Assembly (NCBI GenBank): GCA_047603135.1
Contig: JBLKOW010000076.1
Coordinates: 1 to 5,000 of the forward strand
Direction: 5' to 3'
From: JACJVV01 sp047603135
Lineage (GTDB): Archaea; Nanobdellota; Nanobdellia; Woesearchaeales; JACJVV01
Length of the DNA stretch: 5,000 nt
The notes under the pieces are model-generated. The model worked only from the letters and a program-made list of their open reading frames with translations, was not told the origin of the DNA and did no database searches. Below, in pieces: positions 4,987 through 5,000 of the stretch; within the stretch, counting starts at the first letter, position 1; every line of letters begins with the position of its first letter. Both the position numbers and the translations under genes were made by a program.

Positions 4987-5000
4987 ATTTGCATCAAAAT

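Noticed and set aside
4861..4990. A tRNA or C/D-box or H/ACA small RNA in the GC-richer leader
   Set aside because: No cloverleaf can be drawn on either strand. GGATGAA on the plus strand is only a poor C-box match and no CUGA D box follows. The stems found are too short for an H/ACA RNA.
1..5000. CRISPR array, insertion sequence, integrase or other mobile element
   Set aside because: No regularly spaced repeats, terminal inverted repeats or transposase-like frames are visible; nearly all of the window is housekeeping coding sequence.

Overview
The window looks archaeal. It is AT-rich, and almost all of it is one minus-strand operon encoding archaeal-type ribosomal proteins and RNA polymerase subunits. 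In transcription order these are uS13, uS4, uS11, Rpo3 (RpoD), eL18, uL13, uS9 and Rpo10 (RpoN), followed by a small basic protein I do not recognise. Bacteria lack eL18 and Rpo10, and use the alpha subunit in place of Rpo3. Promoters have archaeal TATA boxes, start sites use GGTG/GTGAT-type ribosome binding sites, and U-tracts follow the last gene. Low GC, very tight spacing and short extra tails on ribosomal proteins would fit a DPANN lineage (Woesearchaeota/Nanoarchaeota-like), but that placement is inference.

Layout: 1-120 is an intergenic region with a promoter for a plus-strand gene. 121-723 (+) encodes a flavodoxin-fold NAD(P)H oxidoreductase, probably translated from a leaderless mRNA. 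724-780 is a short convergent gap whose A-runs read as U-tracts on the minus strand and probably terminate the operon. 781-4848 (-) is the operon, with gaps of 2 to 42 nt and one 4-nt ATGA overlap. 4849-5000 holds the operon promoter (TATA near 4977-4986) and a leader of roughly 100 nt containing a GC-richer, possibly structured segment.

The operon co-produces small-subunit head and body proteins (uS13, uS11, uS9, uS4), large-subunit proteins (eL18, uL13) and two polymerase subunits that sit together in the archaeal enzyme assembly platform (Rpo3 and Rpo10). It therefore couples ribosome and RNA polymerase supply. In many archaea rpoN is followed by rpoK and rps2. Here a 63-residue, strongly basic protein takes that place and is the best candidate in the window for something little described. 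Other points of interest are the acidic, Ser/Thr-rich tail on uS4, the basic Ser-rich N-terminal extension on uS11, loss of iron-sulfur cysteines in Rpo3, and the leader with alternative pairings and a possible 9-codon Ser-rich upstream ORF. The uS9 and Rpo10 reading frames are open well upstream of their real starts, and both starts are corrected here.
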